Assembly (NCBI RefSeq): GCF_028292925.1
Contig: NZ_JAQGLK010000014.1
Coordinates: 1-35,910, forward strand
Direction of reading: 5' to 3'
DNA: 35,910 nucleotides
From: Sphingomonas bacterium
Lineage (GTDB): Bacteria; Pseudomonadota; Alphaproteobacteria; Sphingomonadales; Sphingomonadaceae
Numbering within the stretch: position 1 is the stretch's first letter; every line of letters begins with the position of its first letter. Below the pieces are notes generated by a model. It saw only the letters and a program-made list of their open reading frames with translations, was not told where the DNA came from and did no database searches. The position numbers and the translations under genes were made by a program. This document shows positions 1 to 7,058 of this stretch, one piece after another.

Positions 1-681
1 CAGGATGGCGAGGAACAGGTGGCGGATGTGCATCGTCTGCGCGACGAGGTGCAACGACGATCGCACGATATGGAAGACGATCACCGTATCGGGCGCCGCG
101 GAGGGGGCGGGGGGCACCTTCTGCCCGGAAAGCCGGCCGACGACCGCCACGACCAGGACGAGCGCGGCGGATTGCACGGGCGTGATGATCCCACCCACGA
201 TAGTGCCGGCCAGGATCGCGAAGTAGGTGCCCGCCTCCACCAGACCGGTGCCGCCCAGCACCTCGTCCTCATGCAGGTGCTGGGGCAGGATTGCGTACTT
301 GATCGGGCCGAAGAACGTGGAATGGATGCCCATCGCGAAGAGCGCCAGCAGCATGATCGGCACCGATTGCAGCAGCAGCCCGGCCGCACCGCACACCATG
401 ATCGCGATCTCGGCCGACTTGATCGTTCGGATCAGGCGCGCTTTGTCATAGCCGTCGGCCAACTGGCCGGAGAGGGCGGAGAGCAGGAAGAAGGGCAGGA
501 TGAACAACCCGCCGGCAATCGCGCTGAACGCGGTCTCCCGCTGCGGATCGCTGTAGATGCCGTAGATCACCAGCATGATCATGGCGGTCTTGAACAGGTT
601 GTCGTTGAACGCGCCCAGGAACTGAGTGACGAACAGCGGCAGGAACCGGCGCCGGGCCAGCAAGCCGATGGAAATGTTCAT
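1..681 (-). CDS. MFS transporter, N-terminal part (runs off the window)
   Basis: This is the first 227 codons of a minus-strand major facilitator transporter; the 3' end lies beyond base 1. The ATG at 679-681 starts a protein whose first 30 residues include QFLGAFNDNLFKTA. That is the amphipathic start and first helix typical of MFS proteins related to the lysophospholipid transporter LplT and the MFS half of Aas-type fusions. Several hydrophobic helices follow, with a loop GQLADGYDKARL between helices 2 and 3, which is the usual MFS motif A position. The substrate cannot be read from this part; lysophospholipid transport is an inference from family resemblance. It is divergent from pgsA, a phospholipid-synthesis gene, which fits but does not prove a lipid role. 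Confidence 0.82.
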   Translation of the reverse strand, partial: MNISIGLLARRRFLPLFVTQFLGAFNDNLFKTAMIMLVIYGIYSDPQRETAFSAIAGGLFILPFFLLSALSGQLADGYDKARLIRTIKSAEIAIMVCGAAGLLLQSVPIMLLALFAMGIHSTFFGPIKYAILPQHLHEDEVLGGTGLVEAGTYFAILAGTIVGGIITPVQSAALVLVVAVVGRLSGQKVPPAPSAAPDTVIVFHIVRSSLHLVAQTMHIRHLFLAIL

Positions 682-804
682 GCTTGTGGTTCGCCCGCGT
701 GTTTTTCTGTCGTTGTCGGCGGCGCCATAGCGCAGCGGGGCGGGAGCGTCTATCGCGCCGCCGGGCCTCCCCAAGCCCGCACAACCGCGCTAAGGGTGGT
801 CGCG

Positions 805-1374
805 ATGCTGAGCCTGCCCAACATGCTGACGCTGTCGCGGATCTTCGCGGTGCCGATCCTGGTGTTCCTGCTCTGGCACCCCGGCTGGTTCGATTATGCG
901 GTCGCGTTCGGGCTGTACGTGCTGATGGGCGTCACCGATTATTTCGATGGTTACCTGGCGCGTGCGCAGGGCGCGGTATCGCGGCTGGGCGTCTTTCTGG
1001 ATCCGATCGCCGACAAGATCATGGTTGCGGCGGTGATCGTGATGCTCGTCGCGTTCGACAGCGCGGCGACGGGGCACCCGCTGGTCGAGGGCTGGCATGT
1101 GATCGCCGCGCTCGTCATCCTGCTGCGCGAGATCGCGGTTTCGGGCCTGCGCGAGTTCCTGGCCGATCTGCGTGTGTCGATTCCGGTGAGCAAGCTCGCC
1201 AAGTGGAAGACGACGTTCCAGCTCGTGTCGCTCGGCGGGCTGATCCTGGGCGGATCGATGCCGCAATGGGCGTTCGTGCGCGATGTCGGGCTGTTCAGCC
1301 TGTGGGCTGCGGCGCTGCTGACGCTGCTGACCGGGTGGGATTATCTGCGCGTCGGTCTGAAGCACATGGATTGA
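805..1374 (+). CDS. pgsA: CDP-diacylglycerol--glycerol-3-phosphate 3-phosphatidyltransferase
   Basis: This inner-membrane enzyme of 189 residues transfers a phosphatidyl group from CDP-diacylglycerol to glycerol-3-phosphate, the committed step to phosphatidylglycerol and cardiolipin. The protein starts MLSLPNMLTLSRI, as PgsA proteins do. It carries the full CDP-alcohol phosphotransferase signature DG-x2-AR-x8-G-x3-D-x3-D in DGYLARAQGAVSRLG followed by VFLDPIAD. About five or six hydrophobic segments are visible. The ATG at 805 is chosen because AAGGG at 792-796 precedes it at normal spacing; the frame is open far upstream but that part is not protein-like. moaD follows directly, at most 5 bases after the stop or overlapping it if a TTG start is used. 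Confidence 0.95.
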   Translation: MLSLPNMLTLSRIFAVPILVFLLWHPGWFDYAVAFGLYVLMGVTDYFDGYLARAQGAVSRLGVFLDPIADKIMVAAVIVMLVAFDSAATGHPLVEGWHVIAALVILLREIAVSGLREFLADLRVSIPVSKLAKWKTTFQLVSLGGLILGGSMPQWAFVRDVGLFSLWAAALLTLLTGWDYLRVGLKHMD

Positions 1375-1379
1375 TCCGC

Positions 1380-1637
1380 GTGGCGCTGGATCTTCTCTAC
1401 TTCGCCTGGGTGCGCGAGGCGATCGGCAAGGATGGCGAGTCGGTCGATCCGCCCGAGTCCGTCGCCACCGTGGCGGATCTGCTCGACTGGCTGTCGGCTA
1501 CGGACGAGGATCATAACCGTGCCTTTGCCGATCGGGGCCGGCTGCGCGCTGCCGTCGATCAGGCGTTCGTGCCGCTGGATACCGCCATCGCCGGCGCGCG
1601 CGAGATCGCGATCTTCCCGCCCGTGACCGGCGGATGA
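1380..1637 (+). CDS. moaD: Molybdopterin synthase small subunit (sulfur carrier) MoaD
   Basis: An 85-residue ubiquitin-like sulfur carrier. It ends in the diglycine that is adenylated by MoeB-type enzymes and thiocarboxylated to donate sulfur during molybdopterin synthesis (C-terminus PPVTGG). The N-terminus MALDLLYFAWVREAIG is the usual MoaD beta strand. The GTG at 1380 is preferred. A TTG at 1371 would overlap the pgsA stop and cannot be excluded. The gene overlaps moaE by ATGA (1634-1637), so the two subunits are translationally coupled and made in equal amounts. Placing moaDE behind pgsA links cofactor synthesis only to a shared transcript, not to a shared pathway. Confidence 0.93.
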   Translation: MALDLLYFAWVREAIGKDGESVDPPESVATVADLLDWLSATDEDHNRAFADRGRLRAAVDQAFVPLDTAIAGAREIAIFPPVTGG

Positions 1638-2086
1638 TCGACGTCCGCGTCCAGCGCGATGCGTTCGACGTCGGCGCCGAACTCGCCCGGCTGGAGGCGC
1701 TCGGCGGCGGCGGCGTGGCCAGCTTCACCGGGCTGGTGCGCGGCGACGGCGATCTGGTCGAGCTGCTGCTGGAGCAATATCCCGGCATGACCGAGGCTGC
1801 CTTGCGCGGGATCGCCGAGAGTGCCGCCCGCCGCTGGCCGCTCGCCGGGCTTACCGTCATCCACCGCCACGGGCCGCTTACGCCGGGGGAGCGAATCGTC
1901 TTCGTCGGCACCGCTTCGCGCCACCGCGCCGCGGCGCTCGAATCCTGCGCGTTCCTGATCGACTGGCTGAAGACCGGCGCGCCGTTCTGGAAACGTGAGC
2001 GATTCGCCGACGGCACGGCCCGCTGGGTCGAGGCGCGCGCTGCTGACGATGCGGCGGCGGAACGCTGGAACGACGCCGCGCGCTAG
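1634..2086 (+). CDS. moaE: Molybdopterin synthase catalytic subunit MoaE
   Basis: The 150-residue large subunit of molybdopterin synthase. It inserts two sulfurs, carried by MoaD thiocarboxylate, into cyclic pyranopterin monophosphate. The family blocks are visible: GGVASFTGLVRG near residues 27-37, LTVIHRHGPLTPGE near 73-86, and the catalytic lysine segment WLKTGAPFWKRE with K113 and K120. Length is normal. The start ATG overlaps the moaD stop. No moaA, moaC or moeA lies in the window, so the rest of the pathway is elsewhere. Confidence 0.95.
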   Translation: MIDVRVQRDAFDVGAELARLEALGGGGVASFTGLVRGDGDLVELLLEQYPGMTEAALRGIAESAARRWPLAGLTVIHRHGPLTPGERIVFVGTASRHRAAALESCAFLIDWLKTGAPFWKRERFADGTARWVEARAADDAAAERWNDAAR

Positions 2087-2103
2087 GCGCATTGCCGGTA
2101 CTT

Positions 2104-2120
2104 CATCGTTACGAACGATG
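2104..2120. terminator. Short perfect hairpin between convergent moaE and mtgA
   Basis: CATCGTT-ACG-AACGATG gives a perfect 7-bp stem with a 3-base loop, 17 bases after the moaE stop and 54 bases before the mtgA stop. No T-run follows on either strand, so it is at best a weak or Rho-assisted terminator, or an RNA 3'-end stabiliser. Confidence 0.35.
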
Positions 2121-2174
2121 CCGCCGCGCGCGGAAGCCGGCACGGGCCGCTGCGCCGCCCTGGACTGAAATGGG

Positions 2175-2912
2175 TCAGCGGAGGCAGGCGTCCAGCGCGC
2201 TGCCGCGCACGACGGCGATCCGCCGCGCGATGTTGTTGCCGTAGCGCCGGGTGAAGCCGGTGGGCGAGACCGCGCCGCGCTTCTTCGGCAGCGGCAGGAT
2301 CGCCGCGATTCGTGCCGCCTCGGTCGGGCTGAGCGACGATGCGTCGTGGCGGAAGTAGCGTTGGGCCCCGGCATTGGCGCCGTAGGTGCCGATACCGGTC
2401 TCGGCGATGTTGAGGTACACCTCCATGATCCGGCGCTTGCCCCAGATCCCCTCGATCAGCAGCGTGAACCAGGCCTCCAGCGCCTTGCGCACGTAGGATC
2501 GGCCCTGCCACAGAAAGGCGTTCTTCGCGGTCTGCTGGCTGATCGTCGATCCGCCGCGCAGGCGCCGGCCCTTCGCATTGCGCTCCATCGCCTCCCCGAT
2601 CGCGCGGAGATCGAAGCCGTGATGGCTGCAGAAGTTGCCGTCCTCCGCCCCGATCGCGGCGCGCGCCATATCCGGATCCATGCGCGAAAGGCTCATCCAG
2701 TCCTTGCTGATGCCGCGCCCGGAGGCGAGATCGCCGAGCATGGTGATCGTGACTGGCGGCGGCACGAAGCGGTAGGCGAGCACCCAGATCACCGATCCCA
2801 CCACGAAGAACACGATCCCGCGCCCGATCCACCAGCCGATCCGGTACGGCCAGCCGCGCCGCGGGCGTGACCCTGCACGTCCGCCCGCCCCCGAACGCCG
2901 CGATCTGCCCAC
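2175..2912 (-). CDS. mtgA: Monofunctional biosynthetic peptidoglycan transglycosylase
   Basis: A 245-residue glycosyltransferase-51 enzyme that polymerises lipid II into glycan strands at the outer face of the inner membrane. One transmembrane helix (about 27-48) follows a basic N-terminus. The GT51 motifs are all present: catalytic E90 in AAIGAEDGNF with HHGFD after it, RGGSTISQQTAKN, and KRRIMEVYLNIAETG. No transpeptidase domain is present, so it is MtgA rather than a class A PBP. The start is a GTG at 2910-2912, and no upstream ATG fits. Divergent from the outer-membrane protein gene at 3064. Confidence 0.95.
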   Translation of the reverse strand: MGRSRRSGAGGRAGSRPRRGWPYRIGWWIGRGIVFFVVGSVIWVLAYRFVPPPVTITMLGDLASGRGISKDWMSLSRMDPDMARAAIGAEDGNFCSHHGFDLRAIGEAMERNAKGRRLRGGSTISQQTAKNAFLWQGRSYVRKALEAWFTLLIEGIWGKRRIMEVYLNIAETGIGTYGANAGAQRYFRHDASSLSPTEAARIAAILPLPKKRGAVSPTGFTRRYGNNIARRIAVVRGSALDACLR

Positions 2913-3063
2913 TCCTCAGTCTCCACCCTGCACGTTGATCGGGAACGCACGCGCGCCGCATCGCCCTAATGCTGCTTTCCGCAGCCTCTGTCTCGTGCAA
3001 CCGCGCGTCGCCGGCCGGCGGGAATCTTTCCGTGCTACGGGTTGGGCGGAGGGAGCGGCAGAC

Positions 3064-3867
3064 ATGAACAGGCTTATCGCGGCAACGGCAACGGCACTGG
3101 CCATCGGCGCCGTGCCGGCAGCAGCACAGGAGCTTCGCCCGCTCTGCGCCGATCGGCCTGGGCTCGAGACGCCGGCCTGTACGGTCGATGCCGGCCATGT
3201 CCAGTTCGAGATCGGGCTGGGCGACTGGATCCGCGACACCAAGCCCGACGTGCGTACCGACACCATCGTGGCCGCCGACATGATCGCCCGCATCGGGCTG
3301 AGCGACAGCCTGGAGGCGCGGATCGGCTGGACCGCCTACGGGCACGAACGCGAACGGGACCGGGCGACCGGCGGCATCGAGCGGCAGGCCCGTACCGGCG
3401 ACGTGACGATCGGGGTGAAGCAGAACCTGCGCAACCCCGATGGATCGGGGCTGTCGGTCGCATTGTTGCCCTATGCGGTGATTCCGGTGGGGCGCGGCCC
3501 GATCGGCGCGGGCGACTGGGCGGCCGGGCTAACGGGGGCGATCAGCTACGAAGTGAACGAAGCGATCCAGATCGTCGCCTCGCCGGAAATCTCGGCGGCG
3601 GCGGACGAGGATCGGCACGGCCGGCACCTGGCCTATGGCGGGGAGTTCGGGGTGAGCGGCGCCGTCACCGATGCGATCACCGCGACTGCCGATATCGAGC
3701 TGTTGCGCGATGCGGACCCTGCCGCGCACACGACGGAGGCACTTGGCGGGGTGTCGCTCGCCTGGCAGCCGGGGCCGCTTCTCCAGTTCGACGTCGGATC
3801 GAACATCGGGCTGAACCACGCCAGCGCGGATGTTGAACTCTATGTCGGCGTGACCCGCAAGTTCTGA
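3064..3867 (+). CDS. Outer-membrane beta-barrel protein, phenol-degradation MetA-like transporter family
   Basis: A 267-residue exported protein. Residues 1-22 form a Sec signal peptide with a cleavage site near PAAAQE. The mature part alternates polar and hydrophobic residues as amphipathic beta strands and ends in a terminal phenylalanine (VTRKF), the usual outer-membrane barrel sorting signal. The opening ADRPGLETPACTVDAGHVQ and the run of strands resemble the transporter family PF13557 (MetA-pathway of phenol degradation). The name of that family does not establish the substrate here. The ATG at 3064 is chosen because it begins the signal peptide; longer reading from 2935 is not protein-like. 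It stands alone and ends in front of a strong hairpin. Confidence 0.72.
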   Translation: MNRLIAATATALAIGAVPAAAQELRPLCADRPGLETPACTVDAGHVQFEIGLGDWIRDTKPDVRTDTIVAADMIARIGLSDSLEARIGWTAYGHERERDRATGGIERQARTGDVTIGVKQNLRNPDGSGLSVALLPYAVIPVGRGPIGAGDWAAGLTGAISYEVNEAIQIVASPEISAAADEDRHGRHLAYGGEFGVSGAVTDAITATADIELLRDADPAAHTTEALGGVSLAWQPGPLLQFDVGSNIGLNHASADVELYVGVTRKF

Positions 3868-3881
3868 GCTGGGCCGGACGT

Positions 3882-3920
3882 GCGAAGGGCCGGCACACCC
3901 TGCGGCGGCCGGCCCTTCGC
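3882..3920. terminator. Bidirectional hairpin terminator between the barrel protein and rpoH
   Basis: A perfect 12-bp stem, GCGAAGGGCCGG with CCGGCCCTTCGC, closes a 15-base loop. It starts 15 bases after the barrel-protein stop and lies 20 bases from the rpoH stop on the other strand, so it can serve both convergent genes. There is no T-tract, so release may need Rho. Confidence 0.65.
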
Positions 3921-3940
3921 GTTCCGTCAGGCGCTGCGGA

Positions 3941-4849
3941 TCAGGCGAGCGAAGGCAGCAGCCTTTTCTCGCCCGCCATTCGCATCATCGCCTTTTGCAG
4001 CTTGTCGACCGCCCGCACCTCGATCTGGCGGACCCGCTCGCGGCTGACGCCATAGACCTGGCTCAGTTCCTCCAGCGTCTTGGGATCCTCCGCCAGGCGG
4101 CGTTCGGCCAGAATGTGCTTCTCGCGGTCGTTCAGCGAATCCATCGCCTCGACAAGCAGCCCGTGGCGCACGTCCTTTTCCTCGGACTCGGCCAGCCGCT
4201 CATCCTGCAGGGGATCGTTGTCCACCAGCCAATCCTGCCACTGGCCCTCGCCATCCTCACGCATCGAGACGTTGAGCGAGGTATCGCCCCCCATCGCCAT
4301 GCGGCGGTTCATCGAGGTCACGTCTTCCTTGGACACGCCAAGGTCGGTCGCGATCTTCTCCAGATCCTCGGGGCGCAGATCGCCATCCTCGAACGCGTCG
4401 AGCATGGCCTTCATCCGGCGCAGGTTGAAGAACAGCTTCTTCTGCGCCGCCGTGGTGCCCATCTTCACCAGGCTCCACGACCGCAGGATATATTCCTGGA
4501 TCGACGCACGGATCCACCACATCGCATAGGTGGCGAGGCGGAAGCCGCGATCGGGCTCGAACTTCTTAACGCCCTGCATCAGGCCGATATTGCCTTCGGA
4601 GATCAGCTCGGACGTCGGCAGGCCGTAGCCGCGATAGCCCATCGCGATCTTTGCCACGAGTCGCAGGTGGCTCGTCACCAGGCGCTGTGCCGCCTCGGGA
4701 TCGCCATGCTCGGCGAAACGCTTCGCCAGCATATATTCTTCTTCGGGCTGCAGCAGCGGAAACTTCCGGATCTCCGAAAGATAGCGGTTCAGCCCGGCCT
4801 CGCCGCCAAGCGCCGGGATCGTCGCCGGGACGTTGTTGCCAGTGGCCAT
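3941..4849 (-). CDS. rpoH: RNA polymerase heat-shock sigma factor RpoH (sigma-32)
   Basis: A 302-residue alternative sigma factor that directs RNA polymerase to heat-shock promoters. Region 2 is seen in the segment with FEPDRGFRLATYAMWWIRA. The RpoH box QKKLFFNLRR, diagnostic of sigma-32 against other sigma-70 members, is intact. Region 4 carries the HTH YGVSRERVRQIEVRAV. The ATG at 4847-4849 is chosen because AAGGGAG sits nine bases upstream; a longer frame to 4906 adds 19 residues unlike the family. The gene follows rluD by 57 bases on the same strand and may share its transcript. Alphaproteobacteria often have several rpoH copies; only one is seen here. Confidence 0.96.
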   Translation of the reverse strand: MATGNNVPATIPALGGEAGLNRYLSEIRKFPLLQPEEEYMLAKRFAEHGDPEAAQRLVTSHLRLVAKIAMGYRGYGLPTSELISEGNIGLMQGVKKFEPDRGFRLATYAMWWIRASIQEYILRSWSLVKMGTTAAQKKLFFNLRRMKAMLDAFEDGDLRPEDLEKIATDLGVSKEDVTSMNRRMAMGGDTSLNVSMREDGEGQWQDWLVDNDPLQDERLAESEEKDVRHGLLVEAMDSLNDREKHILAERRLAEDPKTLEELSQVYGVSRERVRQIEVRAVDKLQKAMMRMAGEKRLLPSLA

Positions 4850-4906
4850 TCGGGGTAACTCCCTTCGCGTCGCGGTCGAAGCTTTTCGTACCGCAATTGC
4901 TAACAT

Positions 4907-5863
4907 CTATACCGCAAGTTCGCTGAACAGTTCCTGCATATCCGACGGCATCTTGCTTTCGAACGATAAAGCGGCGCTTGTCACCGGATGTATGAAGCCG
5001 AGCCCCGCGGCGTGAAGCGCCTGCCGGCGAAACCCGAGTTTCTCCAATAACGCACGATGCGCCGGTCGGATCCTTCCGTAGGCGGGATCTCCAAGCAGCG
5101 AATGGCCTATCGACGCCATGTGGACGCGCACCTGGTGCGTCCGCCCGGTCTCCAGCCGGCACTCGACCAGCGATGCTTCGCGCAGCGGCTGGATGAGCCG
5201 GTAATGCGTCACCGCGCGCTTGCCGCGATCGCCCGACGCGATCGCCATCTTCTGCCGGTTGGCGGCGGACCGGGCGAGCGGCGCGTCGACCGATCCGGCA
5301 GATGGATCCGGCCTGCCGGATACGATGGCGCGGTAGCGCCGGTCGATGCTGTGGCGGGCGAACTGCGCCGCCAGCCCTTCGTGCGCGCGATCTGTCTTCG
5401 CGGCGACGATCAGCCCGGACGTGCCCTTGTCGATGCGATGCACGATGCCCGGCCGCGCGACGCCGCCAATGCCCGAGAGGCTGCCGCCGCAATGGTGAAG
5501 CAGCGCGTTGACGAGCGTGCCATCGTAATTGCCCGCGGCGGGGTGGACGACCAGCCCTGCCGGCTTGTCGACGACGATCAGATGTTCGTCCTCGTAGGCG
5601 ATGACGAGGGGGATATCCTGCGCCTCGTTATGCGCGGGGCGGGCCTCCGGCACGGCAACCTCGAACCGGGCACCGCCGACGATCTTCGTCGCCGGATCGC
5701 GCACCGCGACGCCACTGGCATCGGTTACCTGGCCGCTGGAGATAAGCGCCTTCAGCCGCTCGCGCGACAGGATCGGCAGCGCCGCCGCCAGCGCGCGGTC
5801 CAGCCGCCATCCGCTCGCGTCCGCGGCGGTCACCGCGCTATGTATCGACACCCCCGGCTCCAT
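4907..5863 (-). CDS. rluD: 23S rRNA pseudouridine synthase, RluD family
   Basis: A 318-residue RluA-family pseudouridine synthase; RluD enzymes modify U1911, U1915 and U1917 of 23S rRNA. An S4 RNA-binding domain covers about residues 18-70. The catalytic domain has the family motif HRIDKGTSGLIVAAKT with catalytic D145, and downstream RLETGRTHQVRVHM. The start is the ATG at 5861-5863, or the GTG at 5849-5851, which would remove four residues; the frame upstream of that is antisense to the divergent JAMM gene. RluD rather than RluC is inferred from the VDKPAGLVVHPAAGN block and the S4 domain; site specificity is not readable. Confidence 0.92.
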   Translation of the reverse strand: MEPGVSIHSAVTAADASGWRLDRALAAALPILSRERLKALISSGQVTDASGVAVRDPATKIVGGARFEVAVPEARPAHNEAQDIPLVIAYEDEHLIVVDKPAGLVVHPAAGNYDGTLVNALLHHCGGSLSGIGGVARPGIVHRIDKGTSGLIVAAKTDRAHEGLAAQFARHSIDRRYRAIVSGRPDPSAGSVDAPLARSAANRQKMAIASGDRGKRAVTHYRLIQPLREASLVECRLETGRTHQVRVHMASIGHSLLGDPAYGRIRPAHRALLEKLGFRRQALHAAGLGFIHPVTSAALSFESKMPSDMQELFSELAV

Positions 5864-5881
5864 CCCGTAGGCGAATTGGCC

Positions 5882-6271
5882 ATGCGCACGGTGATTGCAA
5901 GGGAGTTGCTCGAAACCGTTCTCGCCACCGCCGCCGCCGAACCGTACCGCGAGGTCTGCGGGCTGCTGTTCGGAACGATCGATCGTGTCGTCTCCGCCGC
6001 AGCCGTCGGGAATGTCGCCGCCAACCCCGCCGACAGTTTCGAGATCGATCCCGCCGCCTTGTTCGCCGCGTTGCGGGCGGAGCGGGCGGGGGGGCTGCCC
6101 GTCATCGGCCATTACCACTCGCATCCCTCGGGCCGCCCCGAGCCTTCGCCACGGGACGCCGCCGCCGCCGAGCCGGGGCGATTGTGGCTTATCGTCGGGG
6201 GGGGCGAGGCGCGCCTGTGGTGGTCGCAGGCGGGCGCGCAATTCGTGCCGGTCACGATCGAGGTAGCTTGA
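5882..6271 (+). CDS. JAMM/MPN+ metallopeptidase, M67 family
   Basis: A 129-residue stand-alone Mov34/MPN/PAD-1 domain. All zinc-site residues of the JAMM motif are present with exact spacing: E24 in REVCGLLFG, then H79-x-H81, seven residues, S89, two residues, D92 (GHYHSHPSGRPEPSPRD). It is therefore likely an active isopeptidase or metalloprotease. In bacteria such proteins often remove or process ubiquitin-like sulfur carriers. The nearest candidate here, moaD, is 4.2 kb away and in another transcript, so no partner is assigned. It is divergent from rluD, with 18 bases between start codons. chpT follows after 65 bases. Confidence 0.9.
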   Translation: MRTVIARELLETVLATAAAEPYREVCGLLFGTIDRVVSAAAVGNVAANPADSFEIDPAALFAALRAERAGGLPVIGHYHSHPSGRPEPSPRDAAAAEPGRLWLIVGGGEARLWWSQAGAQFVPVTIEVA

Positions 6272-6336
6272 AGGCCGGTTGCATCGGCAGAGTCTAGCGG
6301 CCACAAGGACGCATCTTCACGAGGCCCTTGCCACCG

Positions 6337-6987
6337 ATGCCACCGCCGCAGATTCGACCCGCCGATTTCGCCAGCCTGCTTTGTTCGCGCTTGTGCCACG
6401 ATTTGTTGAGCCCGGTGGGCGCGCTGAACAACGGCATCGAACTGCTTGCCGACGAGCATGATCCCGAAATGCGCGCGCGCTGCCTGGATCTGCTGGGCGA
6501 AAGCGCGAGGGCATCGGCCAACAAGCTCAAGTTCTTTCGCCTGGCCTTCGGGTCCGCAGGCGGATTCGGCGATGCGGTGGACGCGCGCGAGGCCAAGGCC
6601 GCGATCGAGGGGCTGCTGGGCGATGGCCGGATCGAACTCGGCTGGATGGTCTCCGAACCCGCCATGTCGAAGACCGCGATCAAGGTTCTGCTGAACCTCG
6701 CGCTGATCGCCGCCGACGCGCTCGTACGCGGGGGCCGCATCGACGTCGGCGCAGAATCCGGGGAAATCGTCATCCGCGCCGAAGGGCCCCGCGTCGTGCT
6801 GGACGCCGAACTGCGGACGGCCTTGCTCGGCGAAACGACGCCGGACGCGCTCACCCCCCGCGCCGCGGCGGCGTGGCTGGTCCACCAGCTCGTCAGTGAA
6901 CAGCGCGGATCGGTGATCGTATCGCCGGTCGAGGAGGGCGTGCTGATGCTCGGCGCGACGACGAAGCGTCGGCCTGCGGGGCGCTAG
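6337..6987 (+). CDS. chpT: Histidine phosphotransferase ChpT
   Basis: A 216-residue protein of the alphaproteobacterial ChpT family. In Caulobacter it passes phosphate from the hybrid kinase CckA to CtrA and CpdR, controlling cell cycle or motility. The phospho-acceptor is H21 in SRLCHDLLSPVGALNNGIEL, a DHp-type helix with the following Asp. The C-terminal half resembles a kinase ATPase fold but lacks nucleotide-binding motifs, as is normal for ChpT. The ATG at 6337 is chosen over a TTG at 6328 because GAGG at 6321-6324 is too close to the TTG. The CheA-like kinase follows after 71 bases. In this window no cckA or ctrA is seen. Confidence 0.9.
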   Translation: MPPPQIRPADFASLLCSRLCHDLLSPVGALNNGIELLADEHDPEMRARCLDLLGESARASANKLKFFRLAFGSAGGFGDAVDAREAKAAIEGLLGDGRIELGWMVSEPAMSKTAIKVLLNLALIAADALVRGGRIDVGAESGEIVIRAEGPRVVLDAELRTALLGETTPDALTPRAAAAWLVHQLVSEQRGSVIVSPVEEGVLMLGATTKRRPAGR

Positions 6988-7058
6988 TTCGGTAATGTTT
7001 CTTCTCGCCGCAGCGACAGCCGCAGCGGCAAACCGCAACGACCCGTTTACCGCTGGCG

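Noticed and set aside
2083-3345. 420-codon minus-strand frame covering mtgA and the barrel gene
   Set aside because: It is in a different frame from mtgA, has no domain and overlaps two supported genes.
1380-6271. MoaD and the JAMM peptidase as one ubiquitin-like system
   Set aside because: They are in separate transcripts 4.2 kb apart, and moaD is paired with moaE as usual; MoaD ends at GG and needs no trimming.
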